From positions 1 to 64,000 of the forward strand of contig CALFJE010000062.1 of the NCBI GenBank assembly GCA_937877545.1: a stretch of DNA of 64,000 nt. The letters are read 5' to 3'. Both the position numbers and the translations under genes were made by a program. The notes beneath the pieces were generated by a model. The model was not told the origin of the DNA. It searched no databases and saw only the letters and a list, made by a program, of their open reading frames with translations. Position 1 is the first letter of the stretch. Each line of letters starts with the position of its first letter. Shown in pieces: positions 8,260 through 16,749 of the stretch. This DNA comes from an uncultured Selenomonadales bacterium. Lineage in GTDB: Bacteria; Bacillota; Negativicutes; Selenomonadales; Selenomonadaceae.

Positions 8260-8264
8260 ATTTA

Positions 8265-8295
8265 AGCCCTTCCGTATCGGAGGGGCTGATTTTTT
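8265..8295 (+). terminator. Terminator of the importer operon
   Basis: AGCCCTTCCG (8265-8274) pairs with CGGAGGGGCT (8278-8287, one G-T pair), then GA and a T run. It sits between convergent genes. Confidence 0.8.
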
Positions 8296-9430
8296 ACTTC
8301 AGCGCGTCGAAGACTTCAAACGCCCGCTTGATAACGTCGTCGATGTCGAAGTAGCGATACTCCGCCAAACGTCCGACCGCCGTGATGTTTTTGAAACGCT
8401 TCAGTTCGTCGGAATACTTTTCGTAAGCCGCCCGCGCCTCGTCGGTGAAAATCGGATAATACGGCTCATTGACGCCCGCCACGTACTCTTGCGGATATTC
8501 GCGCAAAATGGTCGTGCGCTCAACCTGCGCGGGGTGAATCTGCTTAAACTCGGTGATTCGCGTAAAGTCGTAATTGTTCGGGTAGTTGACTACGGGAGCC
8601 GATTGGAACTGCTCGTCGTCGACGCTTTGGAAACGCATATCGATACTGCGGTAGGGCAGCGTGCCGAATTTTTTATCAAACAGCTCATCAAGTTGCCCCG
8701 TGTAAATCAACTGCCCCTTGAACTTGCGCCGGAACAGATAAGTTTGTTCGCCGCGCAACTCCATAACGTCATGAAAATCCGTGTTGAGCAGGAGCTTGAT
8801 ATTTTTATGGTCGAGCATGTTCTCCACGAGCCGCGTGTAGCCGCGCAGGGGCATTGCTTGAAACGGGTCGTTAAAATATCTGTCGTCGCGGCTGATTGAG
8901 ATGGGAACGCGAGCGGTCACCGCGCCGGCGATTTTATCGGGCGACAAGCCCCATTGCTTTTCGCTGTAGTGCAGGAAGATTTTTTCGTAGATGAAATCCG
9001 CCAGGAACTGCAAATCGGCGTCGGCGGACTTTTTGAGCTCAAGTATCGGAATTTTATTTCCGTAATCGAAATTGCCGAGCAGAGCCGCCTCCAACTTATC
9101 AGCCAAGCGTGTCGGGAAAACCTCGCGCAACGTGTTCAAGTTAAAGGGCAATGGCACGGGTTTGCCGTCGACGACAGCCTTGACCTTGTGGAAGTACAAA
9201 TGCCACTGCGTGAACCGCGACAGATATTCCCAAACCTGCGCGGAATCGGTATGGAACAGGTGCGGTCCGTACTTGTGAATCAGTATGCCGTTTTCGTCAA
9301 CCTCGTCGTAGCAATTCCCCGCCACGTGTCGCCGCCGTTCAATCAGCAGGACTTTCTTGCCGACGGACGCGAATCGCTCCGCCAAAACCGAGCCTGCCAT
9401 GCCCGCGCCGATTATCACCACATCAAACAT
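8294..9430 (-). CDS. glf: UDP-galactopyranose mutase
   Basis: The 378-residue flavoenzyme interconverts UDP-galactopyranose and UDP-galactofuranose, supplying Galf for surface polysaccharide. It has the N-terminal FAD motif IIGAGMAGSVLAERFA, the GNCYDE and HKYGPHLFHT segments, EKQWGL, R and Y-rich active-site stretches (RGYTRL, YPNNYDFTRITE) and the C-terminal GRLAEYRYFDIDD that closes over FAD. The length is normal for bacterial Glf. It directly follows the TIGR04076 gene on the same strand. No other Galf or glycosyltransferase genes are in the window. Confidence 0.96.
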   Translation of the reverse strand: MFDVVIIGAGMAGSVLAERFASVGKKVLLIERRRHVAGNCYDEVDENGILIHKYGPHLFHTDSAQVWEYLSRFTQWHLYFHKVKAVVDGKPVPLPFNLNTLREVFPTRLADKLEAALLGNFDYGNKIPILELKKSADADLQFLADFIYEKIFLHYSEKQWGLSPDKIAGAVTARVPISISRDDRYFNDPFQAMPLRGYTRLVENMLDHKNIKLLLNTDFHDVMELRGEQTYLFRRKFKGQLIYTGQLDELFDKKFGTLPYRSIDMRFQSVDDEQFQSAPVVNYPNNYDFTRITEFKQIHPAQVERTTILREYPQEYVAGVNEPYYPIFTDEARAAYEKYSDELKRFKNITAVGRLAEYRYFDIDDVIKRAFEVFDALK

Positions 9431-9745
9431 TTAATCTGCCTCCTCGTCCAAAGTCTCAAGCAGAAAGCTCACGGGGCGAAAGCCGTCGTTGCAAGACAGC
9501 ATTGCCGATTTGGGATTCTTCATCCAGCCCGAATAAAAATCCTCTGCGCCGTGCGCCAATGCCATTACGAACGGCGAAAGCGTTTCCCACGCGCTGAGGC
9601 AAAAACCGTCGGGGCGTTCCCAGCCGTTGGCGATAAAGATTTGCCCCTCCGTCATGTCGCACGCGTTTTCAAGCGGATTTTCGTAACGGGCTATCAAGTC
9701 GTCGTAGCGAGCCTTCCTGATAACCGTGATTCTGACTTTTTTCAT
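9431..9745 (-). CDS. TIGR04076 family small protein
   Basis: The 104-residue protein has the family pattern: an N-terminal KVRITVI strand, a central GQIFI strand, PDGFCLSAW, FVMALAHGAEDF, WMKNPKSAMLSCNDGFRPV and a short acidic end. The conserved Cys residues and the NDGFRPV segment are typical. The function of this family is unknown. The gene starts after GGAGG and ends directly against the start of glf, so the two are probably cotranscribed. Confidence 0.75.
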   Translation of the reverse strand: MKKVRITVIRKARYDDLIARYENPLENACDMTEGQIFIANGWERPDGFCLSAWETLSPFVMALAHGAEDFYSGWMKNPKSAMLSCNDGFRPVSFLLETLDEEAD

Positions 9746-10089
9746 TATACCACGCCTCCCATGCGAAAGACAGCCGACCCTTGCGAATCGACTGCCTTCC
9801 TTTATGTTAATTTACTTGATTCTTTTCAGCGCGTTATCGCGATTTGTCAAAGTCTCTTTCGGCGGCACTCCGTTGAGCTGCCCCGCTTGAACCTTCAACA
9901 TTTGTAATATCGGCATATTAGGACGCTTTCCTTAGCCGAAGCTTAACCGCCAAATTAAACTTCCATTAGAAATTGCAAATCGCAAATAAAATTTCGCTCC
10001 GCCGTTGCGTTGTCAAGCCGCGAATTTTATAATGCAAGCACAGTATCAACAGGGCAGTTTTTTGCATTCAAGGAGGAGAGTGATTCATT
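9746..10089. other. Intergenic region between divergent genes
   Basis: A 344-base spacer without a convincing ORF. Its right end holds the promoter at 10005-10033 and an AAGGAGGAG ribosome-binding site before the giant repeat protein. I see no terminator or structured RNA in the rest. Confidence 0.4.
10005..10033 (+). promoter_or_regulatory. Promoter of the giant RTX/protease-like gene
   Basis: TTGCGT (10005-10010), 17 bases, perfect TATAAT (10028-10033). Transcription would start about 50 bases before the ATG at 10090. Confidence 0.6.
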
Positions 10090-13000
10090 ATGACACCGCA
10101 GGAAGTCATCAAAACTTTCATTGCGACGCTTACCGGCAAAAGTTACACATATTCGAGCACGGTCGGCAAGACAATGTTGGATGACGCCGTAAAAGCCTCG
10201 TCGCGTTTTCTGAACATCCAAAACGCAATCGACAATATGAAGGCGGATCAGATTGAAGCCGAACGCGAGGCTGTCGAGGAGGTCTTGGGCGTCAACTACG
10301 CCGGCAAAACCATTTCCGAGATCAGTTCGTCCATTCTGAAATCAAACGTAGCCAATTACGCTATCAACGCGGACACTTACGCGCCCTCAAGCTATGCCAC
10401 CGTCAAGCGCGTGATTTTGGAGCGCAAGGCTTACATTTTCCTGGAAAAGTATTGCGGCATTCAAATGAACAATAAGCTTTGGTTCTATACCGATACGTCT
10501 TCAACCTACAGCGGCTCAAGCGGCAATAACGATACGGGCGCGATTAGCGGCGCGGACGCAAATATCACGCTCAAGGCGGGAGATGTCGTTTACGGCACCA
10601 CGCTGACCGCCGCCGATTTGCAAGCCTTTGCTCAACAGGACGGCGCCTCCCTTCAAGCCGACGGCTCGCTCGTTATCGGCACGGGCGTAGAAAAGACTTC
10701 GCAATCCGTCGTTCCCGAAATCGGCAATAAATACACCGCCGCCTCCTCGACCGCGCAAAGTATCTCCACCGGCTCCGGCGATTGGCTTGTCACGGCGACT
10801 GCCGCCAACGATACCATTATCACGGGCGGCGCGGACTCGATTGACGCGGGCGCGGGCAACGATAAAATCACCGTCGGCGCGGATTATGCCTCCATACTCA
10901 CGGGCGCGGGCAATGATACCGTCGAAATTTCCTCCGCCGTCAACAACGTCACGCTCGAAGACCTCAGTTCAACCGATACCTTGACTGTCAACGGCACTTT
11001 TTCCGTAGGCTCCGCGCAGGTTGAGGACGACGTGCTTGTCATTACCGATAAGACCGGCTCCCGCGTGATTCGTATCGACAACTACGCCGACGCCAAGGAT
11101 GCCAAAGTCAACTCCACGACCTTGACCACATGGCTCAGCCGCGCAGGTTTTGACATCGATAACCTTGAAGTGACCGCTATGGAAAGCGTCGAGGAGGAAA
11201 CGCCGACTTTGCTGTCCGCATTAGCCGAAGACGCCGTCGGGCAAATCGAGGAGGAGGGCTATCAACCGCCCGAAACCGATTCCGTTTCCGCCGCCACTTC
11301 GGAAACGCAAGATATTTCGTCGGGCAGGAGCAACGTCGTCGATTTGAGCAAGGTAACAATCACGAGCGGCTCCGTCACGGCGGGCAACACAACCCTCGGC
11401 GCAATTTCAAGCGAATTCCCCGATATTTCGACCTTCCACAAGAACGGCTTGACGATTAAACTCCTCGGCGTGTCGACCGATACCTCGGACGGCAACCCAA
11501 GCAAAGCCGTCGCCAAAACTTTAGACCAGCTCACCGACGACCAAAAGACCGTACTTGGCGGCTTGTTCAAGTGGTGGGCTAAGGAGGCAATCAATCTCAA
11601 CGAGGACAGCTACGACCTCGAATTCGGCTCTTCGACGACCAAGGAGGTTAAAGTCGTCTTTTACAACGGCAGCAAATATCTCGCGGCAATTTGGGGTTCG
11701 GGTGCCAATTCCATTACCCTTACAATCAACATGAAGTATTACACGGGCATAGACCCCGATAACGTCGACGGCGAAAGCTCCGGGCAAGGCAACCTCGACC
11801 GCACGCTTGCTCACGAATTCAATCATGCCATTTTGGGCGCGAACATCAATTATTTCTTTGCCTTGCCGCAATTTATCAAGGAGGGCATGGCGGAGCTTAC
11901 TCACGGCATTGACGACTTCCGCGCCGGCAGAATCTTTGAAGTTGCCGCCGACGCTTCCAGGCTCAGCAAAGTTTTAAGTGTCAGCGATACCGGCACGGGC
12001 ACCTCCGACGCCTATGCGGGCGGCTACATGTTCCTGCGCTACCTCGCCAAGCAAGGGGCTCTTCAACAGCTCGTCGACTACGCCAACCCCGACGAGGGTG
12101 AAAGTTGGACGATAAATAAGACCACCGCCACTTACACCGTCGACGGAGAAATTGTGGCTACGATCAGCGGGCTCAAAAGCGGGCTCGTCACCACGGGCAA
12201 CCTCATTGACGGCATAAGCGTTAAGGACGGCGTGATTACCCTGTCGCAAAAAGTCCTCGGCACGACCAAGGTAACGCTTACAAGTGATAATTATACCCTC
12301 GCGCTCGCCGACGACCTCGCCGATAACACCGTCACAATCAGCAATAAGGCTTGGACTGTCAAAAACGGCACGGCTACCCTCAAGGGCAACGCAACGGCAG
12401 GCTACACCCTTGCAAGCGATGCCAAGAGTATAACCTACACGGCGGCGAAAAATAATCAAACCCTCGCGACTGTAAGCGGGCTGGCAAAAAGCGGCGTCAC
12501 GGCAGACGACTTCCCAACCGACAGCAATGTTATCACGCTGAAAAGCAACATGCTCGCCACCTCCAAAATTTCGGTTTCGGGCGACGGCTACACGCTTGCG
12601 CTCGACAGCTCCTTCCGCCCCGGAATGACTTATCCGTATTGGAGCATAAGCGGCACCACCGCCACTTATAAATACGATACCACGGCGGGCTTCACTCTCT
12701 CGACCGACAGCAAGGTTGCCAATTATTCCAAGGCGGCAACAACGACCCTCGCTACCGTCAGCGGGCTCAAGAAGGGCTTGACCGCAAGCGGCGGTTCCGT
12801 CGACGGCATAACCGCAAGCGGCAACGTCATCACGCTAACCGATAAAGTCCTCGGCACGTCCAAAGTCACCGTCAAAGGCGATTATACTCTCGCGCTTGCC
12901 GACAGCGTTACGACGCCCGTTCAGCAAACGCCGTATTGGAGCATAAGCGGCACCACCGCCACTTATAAGCAGGAAACCTCGGCTACTTTCAAGCTCGCGG

Positions 13001-15843
13001 CGAACGGCAAATCTGCCACTTACAATAAGCCGACAACCACGACCCTTGCAACTATAACCGGGCTCAAAAAGGGCTTGACCGCAACAGACGGCTCCGTCGA
13101 CGGCATAACCCTAAGCGGCGATACAATCACTTTGGGCGCAAAAGTTCTCGGCACGTCCAAGGTTACCGTCAAGGGCGATTATACTCTCGCGCTTGCCGAC
13201 GACGCTCCGACAGCTACTCAGCAAACGCCCTATTGGACTGTCAAAGGCACGACCGCCACTTATAAGCAGGATACCACGGAAAGCTTCACCGTTGCGGAAA
13301 ACGGCAAGTCCGCTACTTACAATAAGCCGACAACCACGACCCTTGCAACTATAACCGGGCTTAAAAAGGGCTTGACCGCAACAGACGGCTCCGTCGACGG
13401 CATAACCCTAAGCGGCGATACAATCACTTTGGGCGCAAAAGTTCTCGGCACGTCCAAGGTTACCGTCAAGGGCGATTATACTCTCGCGCTTGCCGACGAC
13501 GCTCCGACAGCTACTCAGCAAACGCCCTATTGGACTGTCAAAGGCACGACCGCCACTTATAAGCAGGATACCACGGAAAGCTTCACCGTTGCGGAAAACG
13601 GCAAATCCGTCACCTACAATAAACCGACGACTAAAACCCTTGCAACTATAACCGGGCTTAAAAAGGGCTTGACCGTAACCGACGGAGCAATCGACGGAAT
13701 CACCCTAAGCGGCGATACCATAACTTTAACCGATAAAGTTCTCGGCACGTCGAATGTTACCGTCAAAGGCGATTATACCCTCGCGCTCCCCGACAGCATG
13801 ACGACCGTCTTAAACGAAAATCGTTGGCAAGTCAACAAGACCACCGCCACTTACGATAACGTTCGGCTACCATATTTCACAGTCGCGGCGAACGGCAAAT
13901 CCGCCACTTACAATAAAGAAAAAGTTCTTAGCACCCCCGTAAGCGTCAAAGGTTTGAAGAGCGGCGCGAAGGTCGGCGAAGACGGCACCGTTGCGGGCGT
14001 CACCTTGGACGGCACGACAGTAACATTGGCGGACGATGATTTGTTCGGCAATAAAGTTGAAGTTAAATTGGCGGACGGCTACACGCTTACAAGTCAGCTT
14101 ACGACTTCCACAGGTACCGCAACCGCTTGGACTGTCAAAAAGGGTACGGCGACCCTCAAGCAGGACATGACTGCCGGCTACACGCTCACCGAAAACGCAA
14201 AGACAGGCGTCAAGACGCTCACCTACTCTGCGGCTAAGACGGGCAAATCTGCCGTAACTTTGGCGACGGTAACCGGGCTGAATTCGGCTTTGACGGATGA
14301 TAACGGCTCGCTGTCCGGGCTTTCGCAAAACTTGACCGACAAGACCGTTATATTCGATAACCGCGTCTTGGGCACGTCGAATATCGTCGTCAAGGGCGGC
14401 TACACGCTCTCGCCCGTCACCGGCGGCACCTACGCCGTCCCGACCGCCGCCAAGACCGATACCTATTGGACTGTCAGCGGCAACAAGGCGGTTTACAAGA
14501 CCGGCGAAATCGGCTACTTCACCGCCGCCAACGACACGACTCTTAAGTACACCAAGGAAAAGGTTCAAGAGACTCACGCGACGATAAGCGGCGTAAACAG
14601 CACCGCCACGCCCGACAGCTTCTCGATAAGCGGCAGTGTTATCACGCTTGCGGCTTCGGCACTCGTCGACAATCCCAACGCCAATACCAAAATCACGCTC
14701 GGCAAAAAGGACAATTACACTTTGCAACTCGGCAGCGGTATCGCCAATGTCGAATACAGCGCGCCCTCTTGGACTTACGCCAAAAACGTTGCAACTTATG
14801 CGACGGCGGTCAGGACGGCGGGCTATTCCACCTCGACGGACGGCAAGACGATAACTTACATTCCCGCCCTCGACAGCAAGAAACGCCCCGTTTCCACGAC
14901 CCTCGCTACAATCAGCGGCTTGAAGTCGGCAGACGGCATTTACGTTAGCAACAACGTCATCACGCTTTCGGAAGCCGACCTCAACGCCCAAAAGGTTACG
15001 CTCTCCACGACCAACGACTACAGCTTGGCACTAAACAGCAGCGTCGCCACGCCTACACTTTCGCGGACGGAATGGAGCTCGAACAACACGACGACGGCTA
15101 AGCTTATGGGTATCATCTCGGCGGGCTACACGGTAAAGAACGCCAAGACAATCACCTATTCCCCGCAAACGACGCAGACGCTCGCGACGGTTAAAGGGCT
15201 TGCCGATAAGACGACACAACTGGGCGCGATTGGCATTTCTGATAAGATTATAAATCTTTCGGGTTCGCAGCTCGGCAAGAAGGTCGAAGTCAGCGGCGAT
15301 TACGAATTTAATTTCGCGGGCGATTACAACGACGCGGCGATAGTGGCAAGTAAGGAGAACGATACGATAACCTGCGCGGGTTCGGGCTTATCTGTGACGG
15401 GCGGCAAGGGCGACGATTATATTGACTTTGCTGTCGGCGGCGCGGGCAATGTGTTCGTGTACGCTTCGGGCGACGGCAACGACGTTATCGCGGACTTCAC
15501 GCCGTCCAAGGATAAGGTTAAGGTCACGAGCGGCAAATCCGTTTCGGTCAAAGGTGACGGCAACGATGTCCTAATCACTGTCGACAGCGGCACGATTAAG
15601 CTTGAAGGCGCGGCGGGTCAAACCATCTCCGTCATAGTGAAGAATACCGAAAAAGAATTCCCGACCAAAGCCGCCTCGGCTGATTTGCTTGACTCGGATA
15701 ACTTCCTCACGTCGGACGCGCAAATCGACACGATAACCGACGGCTCCGGTGCACTCGACGACTTGAACGCGACGACCTTAACTTCCACAGATTTGACGAC
15801 ACTCACCAAGCAAAACAATTTGATAACTTATGGCAAGAAGTAA
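10090..15843 (+). CDS. Giant RTX-like repeat protein with a gluzincin-type metalloprotease motif
   Basis: The 1917-residue protein has no signal peptide. Residues 1-140 are a helical domain. Around 235-280 there are RTX-like Asp/Gly repeats (GADSIDAGAGNDKI, LTGAGNDTVE). At 575-602 it reads HEFNH followed 18 residues later by EGMAE, matching the HExxH...E zinc site of gluzincin peptidases (MA-like). From about residue 675 to 1735 there are eleven units of roughly 85-100 residues, each opening with a conserved Trp (for example WTVKGTTATYK) and closing with VKGDYTLALAD-like strands; three successive units keep a 297-bp register. A second RTX-like block (GKGDDYIDF, SGDGNDVIADF) lies near the C-terminus. 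RTX repeats without a signal peptide suggest type I secretion, but no exporter is nearby. Adhesin or secreted protease roles are inference. Confidence 0.8.
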   Translation: MTPQEVIKTFIATLTGKSYTYSSTVGKTMLDDAVKASSRFLNIQNAIDNMKADQIEAEREAVEEVLGVNYAGKTISEISSSILKSNVANYAINADTYAPSSYATVKRVILERKAYIFLEKYCGIQMNNKLWFYTDTSSTYSGSSGNNDTGAISGADANITLKAGDVVYGTTLTAADLQAFAQQDGASLQADGSLVIGTGVEKTSQSVVPEIGNKYTAASSTAQSISTGSGDWLVTATAANDTIITGGADSIDAGAGNDKITVGADYASILTGAGNDTVEISSAVNNVTLEDLSSTDTLTVNGTFSVGSAQVEDDVLVITDKTGSRVIRIDNYADAKDAKVNSTTLTTWLSRAGFDIDNLEVTAMESVEEETPTLLSALAEDAVGQIEEEGYQPPETDSVSAATSETQDISSGRSNVVDLSKVTITSGSVTAGNTTLGAISSEFPDISTFHKNGLTIKLLGVSTDTSDGNPSKAVAKTLDQLTDDQKTVLGGLFKWWAKEAINLNEDSYDLEFGSSTTKEVKVVFYNGSKYLAAIWGSGANSITLTINMKYYTGIDPDNVDGESSGQGNLDRTLAHEFNHAILGANINYFFALPQFIKEGMAELTHGIDDFRAGRIFEVAADASRLSKVLSVSDTGTGTSDAYAGGYMFLRYLAKQGALQQLVDYANPDEGESWTINKTTATYTVDGEIVATISGLKSGLVTTGNLIDGISVKDGVITLSQKVLGTTKVTLTSDNYTLALADDLADNTVTISNKAWTVKNGTATLKGNATAGYTLASDAKSITYTAAKNNQTLATVSGLAKSGVTADDFPTDSNVITLKSNMLATSKISVSGDGYTLALDSSFRPGMTYPYWSISGTTATYKYDTTAGFTLSTDSKVANYSKAATTTLATVSGLKKGLTASGGSVDGITASGNVITLTDKVLGTSKVTVKGDYTLALADSVTTPVQQTPYWSISGTTATYKQETSATFKLAANGKSATYNKPTTTTLATITGLKKGLTATDGSVDGITLSGDTITLGAKVLGTSKVTVKGDYTLALADDAPTATQQTPYWTVKGTTATYKQDTTESFTVAENGKSATYNKPTTTTLATITGLKKGLTATDGSVDGITLSGDTITLGAKVLGTSKVTVKGDYTLALADDAPTATQQTPYWTVKGTTATYKQDTTESFTVAENGKSVTYNKPTTKTLATITGLKKGLTVTDGAIDGITLSGDTITLTDKVLGTSNVTVKGDYTLALPDSMTTVLNENRWQVNKTTATYDNVRLPYFTVAANGKSATYNKEKVLSTPVSVKGLKSGAKVGEDGTVAGVTLDGTTVTLADDDLFGNKVEVKLADGYTLTSQLTTSTGTATAWTVKKGTATLKQDMTAGYTLTENAKTGVKTLTYSAAKTGKSAVTLATVTGLNSALTDDNGSLSGLSQNLTDKTVIFDNRVLGTSNIVVKGGYTLSPVTGGTYAVPTAAKTDTYWTVSGNKAVYKTGEIGYFTAANDTTLKYTKEKVQETHATISGVNSTATPDSFSISGSVITLAASALVDNPNANTKITLGKKDNYTLQLGSGIANVEYSAPSWTYAKNVATYATAVRTAGYSTSTDGKTITYIPALDSKKRPVSTTLATISGLKSADGIYVSNNVITLSEADLNAQKVTLSTTNDYSLALNSSVATPTLSRTEWSSNNTTTAKLMGIISAGYTVKNAKTITYSPQTTQTLATVKGLADKTTQLGAIGISDKIINLSGSQLGKKVEVSGDYEFNFAGDYNDAAIVASKENDTITCAGSGLSVTGGKGDDYIDFAVGGAGNVFVYASGDGNDVIADFTPSKDKVKVTSGKSVSVKGDGNDVLITVDSGTIKLEGAAGQTISVIVKNTEKEFPTKAASADLLDSDNFLTSDAQIDTITDGSGALDDLNATTLTSTDLTTLTKQNNLITYGKK
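12928..13818 (+). repeat. Three in-register 297-bp tandem units inside the giant gene
   Basis: Units start at 12928, 13225 and 13522, each 297 bp or 99 codons and each opening with TPYW. Bases of roughly 13021-13310 and 13318-13607 are almost identical, implying a very recent duplication or gene conversion. Units outside this block are diverged versions of the same module. Confidence 0.85.
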
Positions 15844-15864
15844 AATCTGCGCGGAGGCTTTAAA

Positions 15865-15896
15865 CCCGTCGACTAATCTCGGCGGGGATTTTTTTT
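15865..15896 (+). terminator. Terminator of the giant gene
   Basis: CCCGTCGA (15865-15872) pairs with TCGGCGGG (15879-15886, one G-T pair), followed by GA and eight Ts. The over-represented octamer CTGCGCGG lies just upstream at 15847. Confidence 0.7.
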
Positions 15897-15964
15897 GCAC
15901 AAAAAAACTTTCGCAAATGCTTGCCAATTCCACTTGGAGGGGATACTGTAGCAGAGAAAAGGAG

Positions 15965-16630
15965 ATGAATACTTACGGCAACTCAGCAAGAGGTAATTCA
16001 ACGTTTATGAACCGTCTTGGGACTACTGCCAAAACGGATACAAGTTCAATCGATGAGGCTGTCCGCTACGCTACCAAGTTTAACAGCTTGACGGATTTGA
16101 AAACACAATTTTTGAGTGACATCCGAACAGCGAACGACCTGTTTATTCTGAAAGCCCTCCCGCATGGGTTAGAGGCATCACTTGCGCTAATCGAAGAATC
16201 TTTCGGGTTTGCCTTAGGCGGTATGGCGTGCGACGTTATCAATATAAAATTGGATTATGACATTGCCGCTTCAAGTCATTGGCTCTCAAGCGGCAATGCT
16301 ACGCTCAATGCGCCGTGTTATGCGGGCAGCTACACTTTGCTCCGCTACATGGCTAACGGCGTGACAGTCGTGAGCCGGGCAGGTGACGATACTATTTACA
16401 ATAATGATTACGTATCAAAAATCAGCGTAAATAGTAGCGACGGCAACGACGTTATCAACGGCTTCAACGAATCAAGCACGCTCCAAATCGGCGGCGGCAA
16501 TATAACTCTGCAAGGCGCGGCAAGTCTTTCCGCAGTCAACATCATTGCCGAGAATACATTAACCTTAACGGACAGCTCTGCCGCGCAGGTTTCCGACCTT
16601 TCGGCGACGACAAATAAACCTACTCCCTAA
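15965..16630 (+). CDS. Short paralogue of the giant RTX protein, protease motif lost
   Basis: This roughly 221-residue product resembles pieces of the preceding protein: a helical segment with EASLALIEESFGFALGGM aligns with the FIKEGMAELTHG region, and CYAGSYTLLRYMANG aligns with AYAGGYMFLRYLAKQG. The HEFNH zinc motif is absent. The C-terminal part has RTX-like strands (SSDGNDVINGFN, LQIGGGNITLQGAA). The start is uncertain: ATG 15965 has GGAG immediately adjacent, and in-frame ATG 15917 is possible. It may be a decaying or recombined relic, or a small partner of the giant protein. Confidence 0.5.
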   Translation: MNTYGNSARGNSTFMNRLGTTAKTDTSSIDEAVRYATKFNSLTDLKTQFLSDIRTANDLFILKALPHGLEASLALIEESFGFALGGMACDVINIKLDYDIAASSHWLSSGNATLNAPCYAGSYTLLRYMANGVTVVSRAGDDTIYNNDYVSKISVNSSDGNDVINGFNESSTLQIGGGNITLQGAASLSAVNIIAENTLTLTDSSAAQVSDLSATTNKPTP

Positions 16631-16642
16631 TTCCTAATTCCT

Positions 16643-16664
16643 AATCCCTGGTTGGGGATTTTTT
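16643..16664 (+). terminator. Terminator built on a CTAATTC repeat
   Basis: AATCCC (16643-16648) and GGGATT (16655-16660) form the stem, followed by Ts. The left arm is the last unit of a TAATTCC tandem repeat beginning near 16622. Confidence 0.6.
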
Positions 16665-16749
16665 GTGCGCAACGGTTGATTTTGAATTATCGACGTGCTA
16701 AGATTTTCACGCAGAATTATAATCAGCAATTATGCAAAGGAGGATTTCA

